From NCBI GenBank assembly GCA_031275535.1, contig JAISOR010000015.1, forward strand, positions 1 through 5,939: a stretch of 5,939 bases of DNA. The letters are read 5' to 3'. This stretch comes from Treponema sp. GTDB taxonomy: Bacteria; Spirochaetota; Spirochaetia; Treponematales; Breznakiellaceae. Numbering within the stretch: the stretch's first letter is position 1; every line of letters begins with the position of its first letter. Shown piece by piece: positions 1 through 5,580 of the stretch. Made by a program: the position numbers and the translations under genes. The notes under the pieces were generated by a model, which ran no database searches, was not told the origin of the DNA, and saw nothing but the letters and a program-made list of their open reading frames with translations.

Positions 1-1
1 G

Positions 2-367
2 GGGCAGGAACCGGCCCCGCCGCCCGCCGGGCCCCTAGCCCTGGAAGCGGCCCCCGCAGATCCGCCGGACCCCGGACCGCCATCGGCAGAAACGCCCGCC
101 GCGGACCTGCCGGCCCCGCCGGGGGAGATCCTCACCATCCGGGGCCGGCTCCGTCTGGTGGGGAATGAACCCTTTACGGAACTGGTCCTCTCCGATGGAG
201 AGGGGAATGACTGGTTTATCGAGGGTTCCGTCCGGGACTCCCTGATTCACCGGCAGCAGGAGTTCCTTACCCTGCGGGGGGAAGCGGCTTACCAGGACCT
301 GCTCCTGGCCAGCGGCCGGCGCATGGGGGTCCGCAAGATACTGCGGAATGTTACCGTGGCGGAGTAG
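2..367 (+). CDS. C-terminal part of an unidentified protein with Pro/Ala-rich linker and small beta-rich domain
   Basis: The frame is open from the window edge to a TAG stop, giving 121 residues with the start upstream of the window. Residues 1-41 are a low-complexity linker with 15 prolines plus many Ala and acidic residues, typical of a flexible spacer. Residues 42-121 form a compact segment of alternating strands, with ILTIRGRLRLVGNEPFTEL, then DWFIEG, then a strand FLTLRG, and an ending RKILRNVTVAE. The repeated 'RG' strand ends and the overall pattern recall an OB-fold-type domain, but that is an inference from pattern only. The linker followed by a small domain suggests an envelope or multidomain protein. 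I do not recognise the family. The stop codon lies inside a 6-bp inverted repeat (GAGTAG/CTACTC, 362-376), which could be a weak hairpin without a T-run. Confidence 0.7.
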   Translation, partial: GQEPAPPPAGPLALEAAPADPPDPGPPSAETPAADLPAPPGEILTIRGRLRLVGNEPFTELVLSDGEGNDWFIEGSVRDSLIHRQQEFLTLRGEAAYQDLLLASGRRMGVRKILRNVTVAE

Positions 368-422
368 CGTCTACTCTATCTTAGCAATTCTCACTTTAAA
401 AAAAAAGAGTTTAGTTCAATCT

Positions 423-492
423 AAAAATGACCCCCATTGTTTTGAGAGAACAGGTCGTCTTCATACGATCTGGTGACAATGGGGTCATTTTT
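423..492. terminator. Nested hairpin, probable bidirectional terminator between convergent genes
   Basis: The outer arms 423-440 and 476-492 pair over 17 bp with one bulged C in the left arm (ATGACC(C)CCATTGT against ACAATGGGGTCAT). The left arm starts with five A and the right arm ends in a T-run, so either strand gives a stem followed by U residues. Inside, 451-458 and 465-472 pair over 8 bp (one G-U) around a 6-base loop. It lies 55 bases past the stop of the left-hand gene and between two convergent genes, where a shared terminator is expected. The 35-base interior is long for a simple terminator, so a small structured RNA or a MITE-like palindrome is the alternative. Confidence 0.55.
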
Positions 493-520
493 TACCATAC
501 CCTATTTTTTGCCGTGATTC

Positions 521-559
521 TGAGTTTTTCCGGGGAGAAAAGATGCCCGGAAAAACTCA
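521..559. repeat. 14-bp perfect inverted repeat in the left part of copy A
   Basis: TGAGTTTTTCCGGG (521-534) is the exact reverse complement of CCCGGAAAAACTCA (546-559), with an 11-base loop. It ends only 3 bases before the clamp of the main hairpin, so the two stems would stack as adjacent helices in a transcript. Copy B has a comparable but less perfect palindrome at 5329-5370. Confidence 0.75.
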
Positions 560-668
560 AGTGGGGTGGCGGCGGGGAAACAGCGGGGGACCCTCCGGGG
601 GGTCCCGCTGTTTCTCCGCCGCCAGGACCCCCGGAAGATTTTTTAGACATCTTTTTTATCTGTTTAAA
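523..668 (+). repeat. Structured dispersed repeat, copy A (clamp, AGG bulge, 20-bp variable stem)
   Basis: This matches the minus-strand segment 5364-5199. The 21 bases at 552-572 are identical to copy B at 18 positions, including an unbroken run GGTGG-like core GTGGGGTGGCGG. The right border AGGACCCC (624-631) is identical. The fold is: clamp GGGGT 563-567 with ACCCC 627-631; bulge AGG 624-626; 20-bp stem 568-587 with 604-623 (one G-T pair); then a GC-rich apex, 588-603. An upstream palindrome (521-534 with 546-559) belongs to the same unit, since GGAGAAAAGATGCCCGG there aligns with copy B. A reading frame from ATG 543 encodes MPGKTQVGWRR and later RTPGRF and LFYLFK, all alignable with copy B, but it runs on into the antisense of nadE. 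The position past the nadE stop means it may also act as a terminator. Confidence 0.75.
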
Positions 669-675
669 CTGAGAA

Positions 676-2427
676 TTACTCTATCTCGTAGATGCTTCTG
701 GCTATGGGCATCCGGCGGCCCATGCCGAAGGCCCGGGGGGAGACCTTTAGGACCGGCGGGGCCTGGCGGCGCTTGAATTCCGCCCGGGCCACGGTCCTGA
801 TGATGCTTCCCGCCAGGGCCGGGTCCCAGCCCCGGTCCGCAATCTCCCCCTGGGATAAATTTTCAAAGAGGTACAATTTGAGGATCGCGTCCAGCTCTTC
901 GTAGGGGGGGAGGCTGTCCTGGTCCTTTTGATCCGGCCGCAGTTCCGCCGAGGGGGGCTTGGTAAGGATGGCCTCGGGGATCATCACCTTTCCTCCGGCC
1001 TCCAGGGCCCGCTCGTTGATCCTCCGGCAGAGGGCAAAGACCTCGGTTTTGAAGAGGTCCCCGATAGGCGCCAGGGCGCCGGCCATATCGCCGTAAAGGG
1101 TGCAGTAGCCCATGGCGAGTTCGCTCTTGTTCCCCGTGGTAAGGAGCATGGAAGAGAACTTGTTTGAGTAGGCCATAAGCAGGGTCCCCCGGATCCGGGC
1201 CTGGAGGTTTTCCTCCGCCAGATCAAAGGGCCGCTGTTCAAAAACCCCCTCCAGGGTGGAAAGGAAGCTGCTAAAGACCGGTTCTATGGGCAGGGTGACA
1301 AAACGGATGCCTAAGTTTTCCGCCAGCTCCGCCGCATCGTCCCGGGAACCCTGGGACGAAAACCGGGAGGGCATGCTGAAAGAGACCACCCGGTCTTTTC
1401 CCACCGCCCGGACCGCCAGGTAGGCCGCCAGGGCCGAATCGATTCCCCCGGAAAGGCCCAGGTGGGTGCGGGTAAACCCGCATTTTCCCATATATTCCCT
1501 AATGCCCATGACCAGGGCGTCTTCCAGAATGTCCAGCTCTTTCCGGGTCAGGCCCACCTTAAAGGGGTCCGCCTCATCGTCCCCGGAGGCGGGCCTTTCT
1601 GCGGGCCGGGGCTCCGGCCCCTCCGCAGAACCCCTCCCTGCACGGAACTCCGCCGCATCCCCCGCCGGGTCCCAGTACAGGAGGTCTTCTTCAAAGGCCC
1701 TGGCCATGAGCCCGGATTCCCCCCCGGGCCGGACAATAAAAGAGCGGCCGTCGAAGAGGATCGAGTCGTTGGCCCCCACGGCGTTTATGTATATCAGGGG
1801 AATATCCCCCCGCAGGCTTATCCGGTTTGCCAGGGCCAGGCGGATCTTGAGTTTCCCCGCCACATAGGGGGAGGCCGAAGGGACGCAGAGGAGGCTGATG
1901 CCCCGGTCCAGAAGTTCCCGGACCGGGTCCCGGATATAGCTGGTTCCGGGGGTATCGGTTTCCCGCCATACATCCTCGCAGATTGCCACCCCTATCCGCT
2001 CACCCTTCCACTCAAAAACAGACCATTCCCGGGCGCTTTCAAAATTGCGGGCCTCGTCAAAGACATCGTAGGTGGGCAGCAGGGTCTTTACCTGTTCAAA
2101 GACCAGCTTCCCGTTCAGAATGATGCCGTACATATTCACCAGGGCCTTGCCGCCGGTATGGGGATTCCTGCCCACATAGCCGATACCCACCGCCATATCC
2201 CTGGGGAGTTCCCGCTGGAGTATCCGGACCGTCCTGATATTCATCTCCACAAAACCGTCCTGATCCAGCAGATCCATGGGCGGGTAACCCGAGACCGCCA
2301 GTTCCGGGAAGAGTACCAGGTCCGGCCGCTGCTCCCGCCGCGCCCGTTGGGAGAAGGCCAGGATCTTTTCCCGGTTGCCGGAAAAATCGCCGATGGTAGA
2401 ATTTATCTGAGCTATTGAGATACGCAT
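676..2427 (-). CDS. nadE: Glutamine-dependent NAD+ synthetase
   Basis: NadE makes NAD+ from deamido-NAD+ (nicotinic acid adenine dinucleotide), ATP and glutamine in the cytoplasm, the last step of NAD synthesis and salvage. The protein has 583 residues, usual for the two-domain form. The N-terminal nitrilase-type amidase (about 1-255) has the Glu-Lys-Cys triad: E42 in FPELAVSGYPP, K114 in VKTLLPTYDVF and C150 in VAICEDVW. A low-complexity Pro/Glu/Arg linker (about 258-287) follows. The synthetase domain (about 288-583) carries the PP-loop SGGIDS at 326-331 and later LLTTGNKSELAMGYCTLYGDMAG and a GRRMPIA ending. I chose ATG 2427 because MRISIAQINSTIGDF is the family N-terminus. An in-frame ATG at 2472 would add 15 Cys/Pro-rich residues that look untranslated. 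No Shine-Dalgarno site precedes 2427. It lies 68 bases after the serpin gene on the same strand. Confidence 0.95.
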   Translation of the reverse strand: MRISIAQINSTIGDFSGNREKILAFSQRARREQRPDLVLFPELAVSGYPPMDLLDQDGFVEMNIRTVRILQRELPRDMAVGIGYVGRNPHTGGKALVNMYGIILNGKLVFEQVKTLLPTYDVFDEARNFESAREWSVFEWKGERIGVAICEDVWRETDTPGTSYIRDPVRELLDRGISLLCVPSASPYVAGKLKIRLALANRISLRGDIPLIYINAVGANDSILFDGRSFIVRPGGESGLMARAFEEDLLYWDPAGDAAEFRAGRGSAEGPEPRPAERPASGDDEADPFKVGLTRKELDILEDALVMGIREYMGKCGFTRTHLGLSGGIDSALAAYLAVRAVGKDRVVSFSMPSRFSSQGSRDDAAELAENLGIRFVTLPIEPVFSSFLSTLEGVFEQRPFDLAEENLQARIRGTLLMAYSNKFSSMLLTTGNKSELAMGYCTLYGDMAGALAPIGDLFKTEVFALCRRINERALEAGGKVMIPEAILTKPPSAELRPDQKDQDSLPPYEELDAILKLYLFENLSQGEIADRGWDPALAGSIIRTVARAEFKRRQAPPVLKVSPRAFGMGRRMPIARSIYEIE

Positions 2428-2432
2428 AGGGG

Positions 2433-2496
2433 AAGGGTAACACAGGGGCGGACAAACAGGAAGACCCCGCATGCCTTCACGGTAAATCTTACCCTT
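2433..2496. promoter_or_regulatory. 8-bp inverted repeat spanning the serpin-nadE gap
   Basis: AAGGGTAA (2433-2440) and TTACCCTT (2489-2496) are perfect inverted repeats separated by 48 bases. The outer arm touches the serpin stop codon; the inner arm sits 6 bases before the nadE start and overlaps the TGTTACCCT sequence that could serve as its -10 element. It could be a loose serpin 3' hairpin or part of a nadE leader. No T-run follows, so a classical terminator is not supported. Confidence 0.25.
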
Positions 2497-3812
2497 TAGG
2501 GCCGGTTTACCATCCCGGTGAATACTACCTGCATACCCCCGTCATGGGTATGGTCGTATAGTATAAATACAAATGGTTTGTTGCAGTTCATTTCAAAGGG
2601 CTCGCCCGGCGGTTCGGGCCCCGCTGACGTTGCATCCATTGAAAAGATCGTTACTGCGGCGGCGGTCGTGCCTTTTTCATCGACCTCGATCACCGCTTTG
2701 TGCAGCGCATCGGAAATCCGTACATTCTCTTCTTTTATGAGCCCCGTCAGGGAATCATCGTTGAACAGGGGAATGTCCATGGCTTTTAGTGTATCCTTAA
2801 GCCGCATCACATCTCCCTCAACGGAAAACCGCGGCAGGAGCAGTTTACCTTCGGCAGGGCTTGAACCGTTTTGTATCGCAAGGAAATAATCGTTTGTCAG
2901 AGATGCCAGCAGCCCCGCCGCATCCCCGTCTTTGGGAAGCAGAATATAGAGCCCGCCGCCTGTCGTAAATTCCAAGGGCAGGGCTTGTAGTTTTTTATCT
3001 TCAAAATAGACTTGACCGTCTCCCTCCCGCAGCATATAGAACGCCTCTGTTTCTCCCTGGGGAGCATAAAATGTATCCGGCTCGGTTTTGGCCGGGTTAA
3101 ATTCCCAGTCCCACCGGTCGAAAAAATAAATGGCGTTGGCAAGAACCGCCAGCGTTGCGGGATCAAATTCCTGTATTATGTTCCGAATCATCCCCTTGGT
3201 GTTTTTGTCTACCCAGTCGTTTACCTCGGCAACCGCCGCGGGAGATTCAAAATCCACCTGTATGGAACTGCCCCGGTAGTAATCCATAAAGGCCTGCGCA
3301 AAATCAACTTTGATTGTTTTATCATGATCAACAAAGACCGCATTGGCTATTTTAATAGGCTCATGGTAGTTCTCCTGCCCATACTCCTTATACCGCTGCC
3401 GGGTCAAATCGTACAACATGCGGGAGACCCCGTTGTTTATATCCGCCTCCGCAATATCCGGCATACCCAGGGCCGTGAGTAGATCCGCCTTGTACTGAGC
3501 CTTGACCGCATTGACCAGCGCCGTCAGGGGAATCCAAACCGAAAGGGGCGAACAAACCATGTTTTCTGTTGTATCGTTCTGTGCCGCCAGGGCTGCGCCC
3601 AAGCGAAAGGCAAAGTCGTTTGCCCCGGCAGCAACCGAGCGGGCTGCCGGATTAACCTCTTCCGGCTTCTGAAGCTCCCTTGGAGTTACCGGTACAATCT
3701 GCATTGCGGTATAATCATCGGTACCGTCGTTGATTTCCGTATTACATCCCAAGAGAATTACACAAAGAAAAAACAATAGTCCTAAAATAGTAAAGAACCT
3801 TTCGTTTTTCAT
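2496..3812 (-). CDS. Serpin-family protease inhibitor, predicted lipoprotein
   Basis: A 438-residue serpin, a suicide inhibitor class that traps serine (sometimes cysteine) proteases. Residues 1-23 are a lipoprotein signal: MKNERF, a hydrophobic core, then the lipobox ILLGC with lipidated C23. Residues 24-60 are a polar tether. Serpin hallmarks follow in order: SPLSV 88-92, IKIANAVFV 153-161, VNDWVDKNTKGMI 197-209, LANAIYFFDRWDWEF 224-238, DALHKAVIEVDEKGTTAAA ending near 386, and NKPFVF at 411. The reactive-loop hinge E-K-G-T-T-A-A-A (379-386) has the Gly, Thr and small residues of inhibitory serpins. Counting as in alpha-1-antitrypsin puts P1-P1' near T395-S396, but the stretch to NKPF is about 7 residues longer, so this is approximate. 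ATG 3812 is chosen over an in-frame ATG at 3845 because GGAGGG lies 5 bases ahead and the signal peptide begins here. The gene is AT-richer in places than its neighbours, suggesting acquisition. Confidence 0.92.
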   Translation of the reverse strand: MKNERFFTILGLLFFLCVILLGCNTEINDGTDDYTAMQIVPVTPRELQKPEEVNPAARSVAAGANDFAFRLGAALAAQNDTTENMVCSPLSVWIPLTALVNAVKAQYKADLLTALGMPDIAEADINNGVSRMLYDLTRQRYKEYGQENYHEPIKIANAVFVDHDKTIKVDFAQAFMDYYRGSSIQVDFESPAAVAEVNDWVDKNTKGMIRNIIQEFDPATLAVLANAIYFFDRWDWEFNPAKTEPDTFYAPQGETEAFYMLREGDGQVYFEDKKLQALPLEFTTGGGLYILLPKDGDAAGLLASLTNDYFLAIQNGSSPAEGKLLLPRFSVEGDVMRLKDTLKAMDIPLFNDDSLTGLIKEENVRISDALHKAVIEVDEKGTTAAAVTIFSMDATSAGPEPPGEPFEMNCNKPFVFILYDHTHDGGMQVVFTGMVNRP

Positions 3813-3831
3813 GTTTTCCCTCCAAGAAAAC

Positions 3832-3861
3832 ATTTTATGGTACAAATATTAGTGTTTACAA
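3832..3861 (-). promoter_or_regulatory. Sigma70-type promoter of the serpin gene
   Basis: Read on the minus strand, a -35 TTGTAA (3861-3856) and a -10 TAAAAT (3837-3832) are separated by 18 bases in an AT-rich patch. Initiation would fall near 3825, just ahead of the GGAGGG site at 3823-3818. This would let the serpin be expressed apart from the upstream permease gene. Confidence 0.6.
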
Positions 3862-3866
3862 GGGCA

Positions 3867-5087
3867 TTAGGCTGCGGCCCTTCCGTTCCGGGGCTTTCGT
3901 TCTATCCGGCGACGGAGAAACAGGAGGACCCCTATCAACAGGAGGGCGTAGATTAGGCAGCTCCGGTATCCCCAGGCCGCGCCAAGGTACCGGTTGGTCA
4001 GGCCGATAAAAAGCTGCATGACGGCGTTTATGGCGCCCCCCAGGACGATGATGGCGCTGCTCATCACCGCCGCGTCGGGGCCGAAGAAGTAGAGGGCCAC
4101 CGCCATGGTGGTGGGCCACATGATGGCGATAAAGAAACCCAATGCGGGGAGCACCCAAATTCCCCGCTCCCCAAGGCCAAAGCCCAGGATAAAGATGAGG
4201 ATCACCATCCCCGTAGCGCCGATAAGGCTCCGCATATAGCCGATCTTTTCAACCAGGAAGCCGCTTGCCAGCCGGGAAATGGTAAAGAGGATAAAGAAGC
4301 CCGAAACGAAGCCCGCTCCCCGGGTCCGGGGATCAAAGCCATAGACATCCTGGAAATAGAGGCTGCCCCAGTTGGTGGATCCCATTTCGACTACCACCAT
4401 AAGACCCAACGCCGCCGCGAAGATCCACACCATCGGGGTTCTTAGGGCGGTTAGGAAACTAAGGCGTTTTTCTTCCCCCGCCGGGGAGGCCGGATCCGTC
4501 TTCCCCGGCGGGTCCCCGGCCCTTCCGGGAAACCGGGCCAGAAGGGTAGGAACAAAGAAGAAGGCCAGGAGGGGGATGGACAGGAGGTAGATCTGCCTCC
4601 ACCCCAAATTGCCCAGATCGGTCAGCATCCCCGCCCCCTTGGGGCCAATAACCGCGCCAACGCCGTAAAAGAAATGGGCCAGGTTCATGAACAGCGCCGC
4701 CCTGGAGATAAATACCTGGGTTGCCAGGGCGTTGATCCCCACCTCAAAGAAACCAAAGCCCGCAAAGACCAGGAACAGCGCCGCCGCGATGGTCCAAAAC
4801 CGGGGCATAAAGGATACCGCGAAAAGTCCCAGGGCTATACAGATAAAACCGGAAAGCAGGGCCCGTTTAACCCCGAACCGGGCCAGAAAGAAGCCCGCCA
4901 CCATACAGAAAAACACATAACCGGAGGATAGGAGGGAAACCATAAGCCCCTGCTGTTCATAGGAGGCGTTGAATTCCGCCTTAATCAGAGGATAGGAAAC
5001 CCCCTTGATATTCTCTATGAGCCCAAAGATAAACATGGTTCCGTATATAATGAAGAAAAGCAGTTTGTTTGGCGCGCCCCTTTGCAT
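3867..5087 (-). CDS. Major facilitator superfamily permease, FHS/sugar-type candidate
   Basis: A 406-residue inner-membrane secondary transporter with about 12 hydrophobic helices split 6+6 by a polar Pro/Gly/charged loop (about 184-210). An MFS motif-A relative, GFFLARFGVKRA, lies at 65-76; the usual Asp is replaced. GFGFFEVGINALATQVF (110-126) and NLAHFFYGVGAVIGP (135-149) resemble the helix 4-5 region of fucose/glucose:H+ symporter-type permeases, so a sugar or sugar-like substrate taken up with protons is likely but not proven. The C-terminus is basic and cytoplasmic. The ATG at 5087 directly precedes MQRGAPNKLLFF and helix 1. A TTG at 5123 in frame would add 12 residues with no Shine-Dalgarno support. 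Neither start has a clear ribosome site. It is the first of three co-oriented genes, 54 bases ahead of the serpin. Confidence 0.85.
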   Translation of the reverse strand: MQRGAPNKLLFFIIYGTMFIFGLIENIKGVSYPLIKAEFNASYEQQGLMVSLLSSGYVFFCMVAGFFLARFGVKRALLSGFICIALGLFAVSFMPRFWTIAAALFLVFAGFGFFEVGINALATQVFISRAALFMNLAHFFYGVGAVIGPKGAGMLTDLGNLGWRQIYLLSIPLLAFFFVPTLLARFPGRAGDPPGKTDPASPAGEEKRLSFLTALRTPMVWIFAAALGLMVVVEMGSTNWGSLYFQDVYGFDPRTRGAGFVSGFFILFTISRLASGFLVEKIGYMRSLIGATGMVILIFILGFGLGERGIWVLPALGFFIAIMWPTTMAVALYFFGPDAAVMSSAIIVLGGAINAVMQLFIGLTNRYLGAAWGYRSCLIYALLLIGVLLFLRRRIERKPRNGRAAA

Positions 5088-5096
5088 GGGTTGTAG

Positions 5097-5121
5097 AATA
5101 TAGGGAAAACCGGATTCATAC
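5097..5121 (-). promoter_or_regulatory. Possible permease promoter close to the start codon
   Basis: On the minus strand TATATT (5102-5097) occupies -15 to -10 from the ATG at 5087. A TTGTAT (5123-5118) lies 15 bases upstream of it, a short spacer. If used, the transcript would have only a few leader bases. The -10 match is fair and the -35 spacing is poor. Confidence 0.3.
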
Positions 5122-5177
5122 AATAGGGAATATTCGGCCAGCTTCTATGACCCTGACCGGGACCCAGGGCAAAAGCA

Positions 5178-5450
5178 TTAACTCTTTATTCGGGATACTT
5201 TAAATGAAAACACCGGTCCGGTGAGGAAATTACTTGGGGTCCTGACGGAGTAAAAGCCATAGGTGCCCCCCAAAGGGGCCCCCCTATGGCTTTTACTCCG
5301 CCACCCCACCAGGGTTTTCTCCACCGTACCGGTGCATTTTCTCCAGGGTATACCGGAGAAAATTGCCCGGGCGTTCCTTATAGGGGGGGGGAAGAGGGGG
5401 TTCCCCGCATAATTCGGGTAATTTTCCCGCAAACCCCTGCAATATATCAT
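5178..5450 (-). CDS. Small hypothetical ORF carried by repeat copy B
   Basis: A 90-codon ATG frame that spans copy B. Its centre reads KTLVGWRSKSHRGAPLGG, then YGFYSVRTPSNF and FSFKVSR. The copy A frame on the other strand reads KTQVGWRRGNSGGPSGG, then CFSAARTPGRF and LFYLFKLR. Matching residues, equal spacing from RTP to FK and a net 3-base core length difference all fit a conserved frame. Against a real protein: the frame lies over a perfect hairpin, is biased by it, contains a C9 run, and copy A has no stop at the equivalent place. I do not recognise a family. A decayed or hitch-hiking frame is as likely as a translated peptide. Confidence 0.3.
   Translation of the reverse strand: MIYCRGLRENYPNYAGNPLFPPPIRNARAIFSGIPWRKCTGTVEKTLVGWRSKSHRGAPLGGTYGFYSVRTPSNFLTGPVFSFKVSRIKS
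5199..5364 (-). repeat. Structured dispersed repeat, copy B
   Basis: This is the opposite-strand partner of the repeat at 523-668. Read on the minus strand: clamp GGGGT (5307-5303) pairs with ACCCC (5240-5236); bulge AGG at 5243-5241; 20-bp stem 5302-5283 with 5263-5244, made of one G-C, one G-T and 18 Watson-Crick pairs. The 18-bp part is a perfect inverted repeat, CGGAGTAAAAGCCATAGG at 5246-5263 and its complement at 5283-5300. The apex holds a further GCCCC/GGGGC pairing. It lies between divergent genes, so it is not simply a terminator. Both a left palindrome (5329-5370) and the right flank up to TTTAAA (5199-5204) align with copy A. Confidence 0.75.
5211..5223. promoter_or_regulatory. 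13-base palindrome CACCGGTCCGGTG
   Basis: A symmetric 6+1+6 sequence in the divergent intergenic region, just beyond the main hairpin of copy B. A one-base centre disfavours a hairpin, so a protein-binding operator is possible, but it lies over 120 bases from the permease start and no regulator gene is nearby. Copy A has nothing equivalent here. Confidence 0.25.
5329..5370. repeat. Imperfect 16-base inverted repeat in the left part of copy B
   Basis: CCGGTGCATTTTCTCC (5329-5344) and GGAGAAAATTGCCCGG (5355-5370) match as inverted repeats at 13 of 16 positions, including a 9-bp perfect core ATTTTCTCC/GGAGAAAAT around a 10-base loop. It occupies the place of the 521-559 palindrome in copy A. 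Confidence 0.65.
5383..5391. repeat. G9 homopolymer tract
   Basis: Nine consecutive G on the plus strand (C9 on the minus strand), followed within a few bases by a G5 run. Such tracts are prone to slippage and are used for phase variation in some treponemes. Here it lies in the divergent intergenic region and inside the doubtful minus-strand frame of copy B. Confidence 0.5.
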
Positions 5451-5565
5451 GATCCCCGCAGTACCGTCTCACGCTTCACTCCCCACCCTTTTTTGAGTGT
5501 AGGCAAAAAGTAAATGCTGTTGCCCGGCACGGGGCCGGTCTTTCCTGTACTATTTGCGGCTCTTC

Positions 5566-5574
5566 TGCTATACT
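5566..5574 (+). promoter_or_regulatory. Extended -10 element immediately ahead of the AAA-ATPase-like gene
   Basis: TGCTATACT is an extended -10 (TG-n-TATAAT type) ending 6 bases before the ATG at 5581. Initiation would be expected at or within a base or two of the start codon. No good -35 hexamer is visible at 16-18 bases, which the extended -10 can compensate for. Confidence 0.5.
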
Positions 5575-5580
5575 GGCGGT

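Noticed and set aside
523..668. Integron attC site
   Set aside because: The bulged-hairpin architecture and variable stem are reminiscent, but the GTTRRRY/RYYYAAC core boxes are missing and no integrase is in view.
523..668. CRISPR array
   Set aside because: Only two copies, far apart and on opposite strands, with no regular spacers.
427..672. Plus-strand 81-codon frame starting in the nested hairpin
   Set aside because: It starts inside the hairpin arm and reads copy A in a frame different from the one shared with copy B; Pro/Gly-rich low complexity.
1462..2418. Long plus-strand open frame (318 codons) opposite nadE
   Set aside because: It is antisense to a clear NAD synthetase with intact catalytic motifs; the translation is Pro/Gly/His-rich with no domain, as expected for the complement of a GC-rich gene.
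2428..2472. nadE start at the upstream ATG 2472
   Set aside because: The extra residues are Cys/Pro-rich and foreign to the family, whose N-terminus matches MRISIAQ at 2427; the AAGG ahead of 2472 is too close to act as a normal ribosome site.
3012..3482. Plus-strand frame of 156 codons opposite the serpin
   Set aside because: The serpin motifs on the minus strand are unambiguous and no start signal or domain supports the opposite frame.
5088..5123. Permease start at TTG 5123
   Set aside because: No Shine-Dalgarno site, a rare start codon, and the added 12 residues precede the typical short N-terminal tail; kept only as an alternative.
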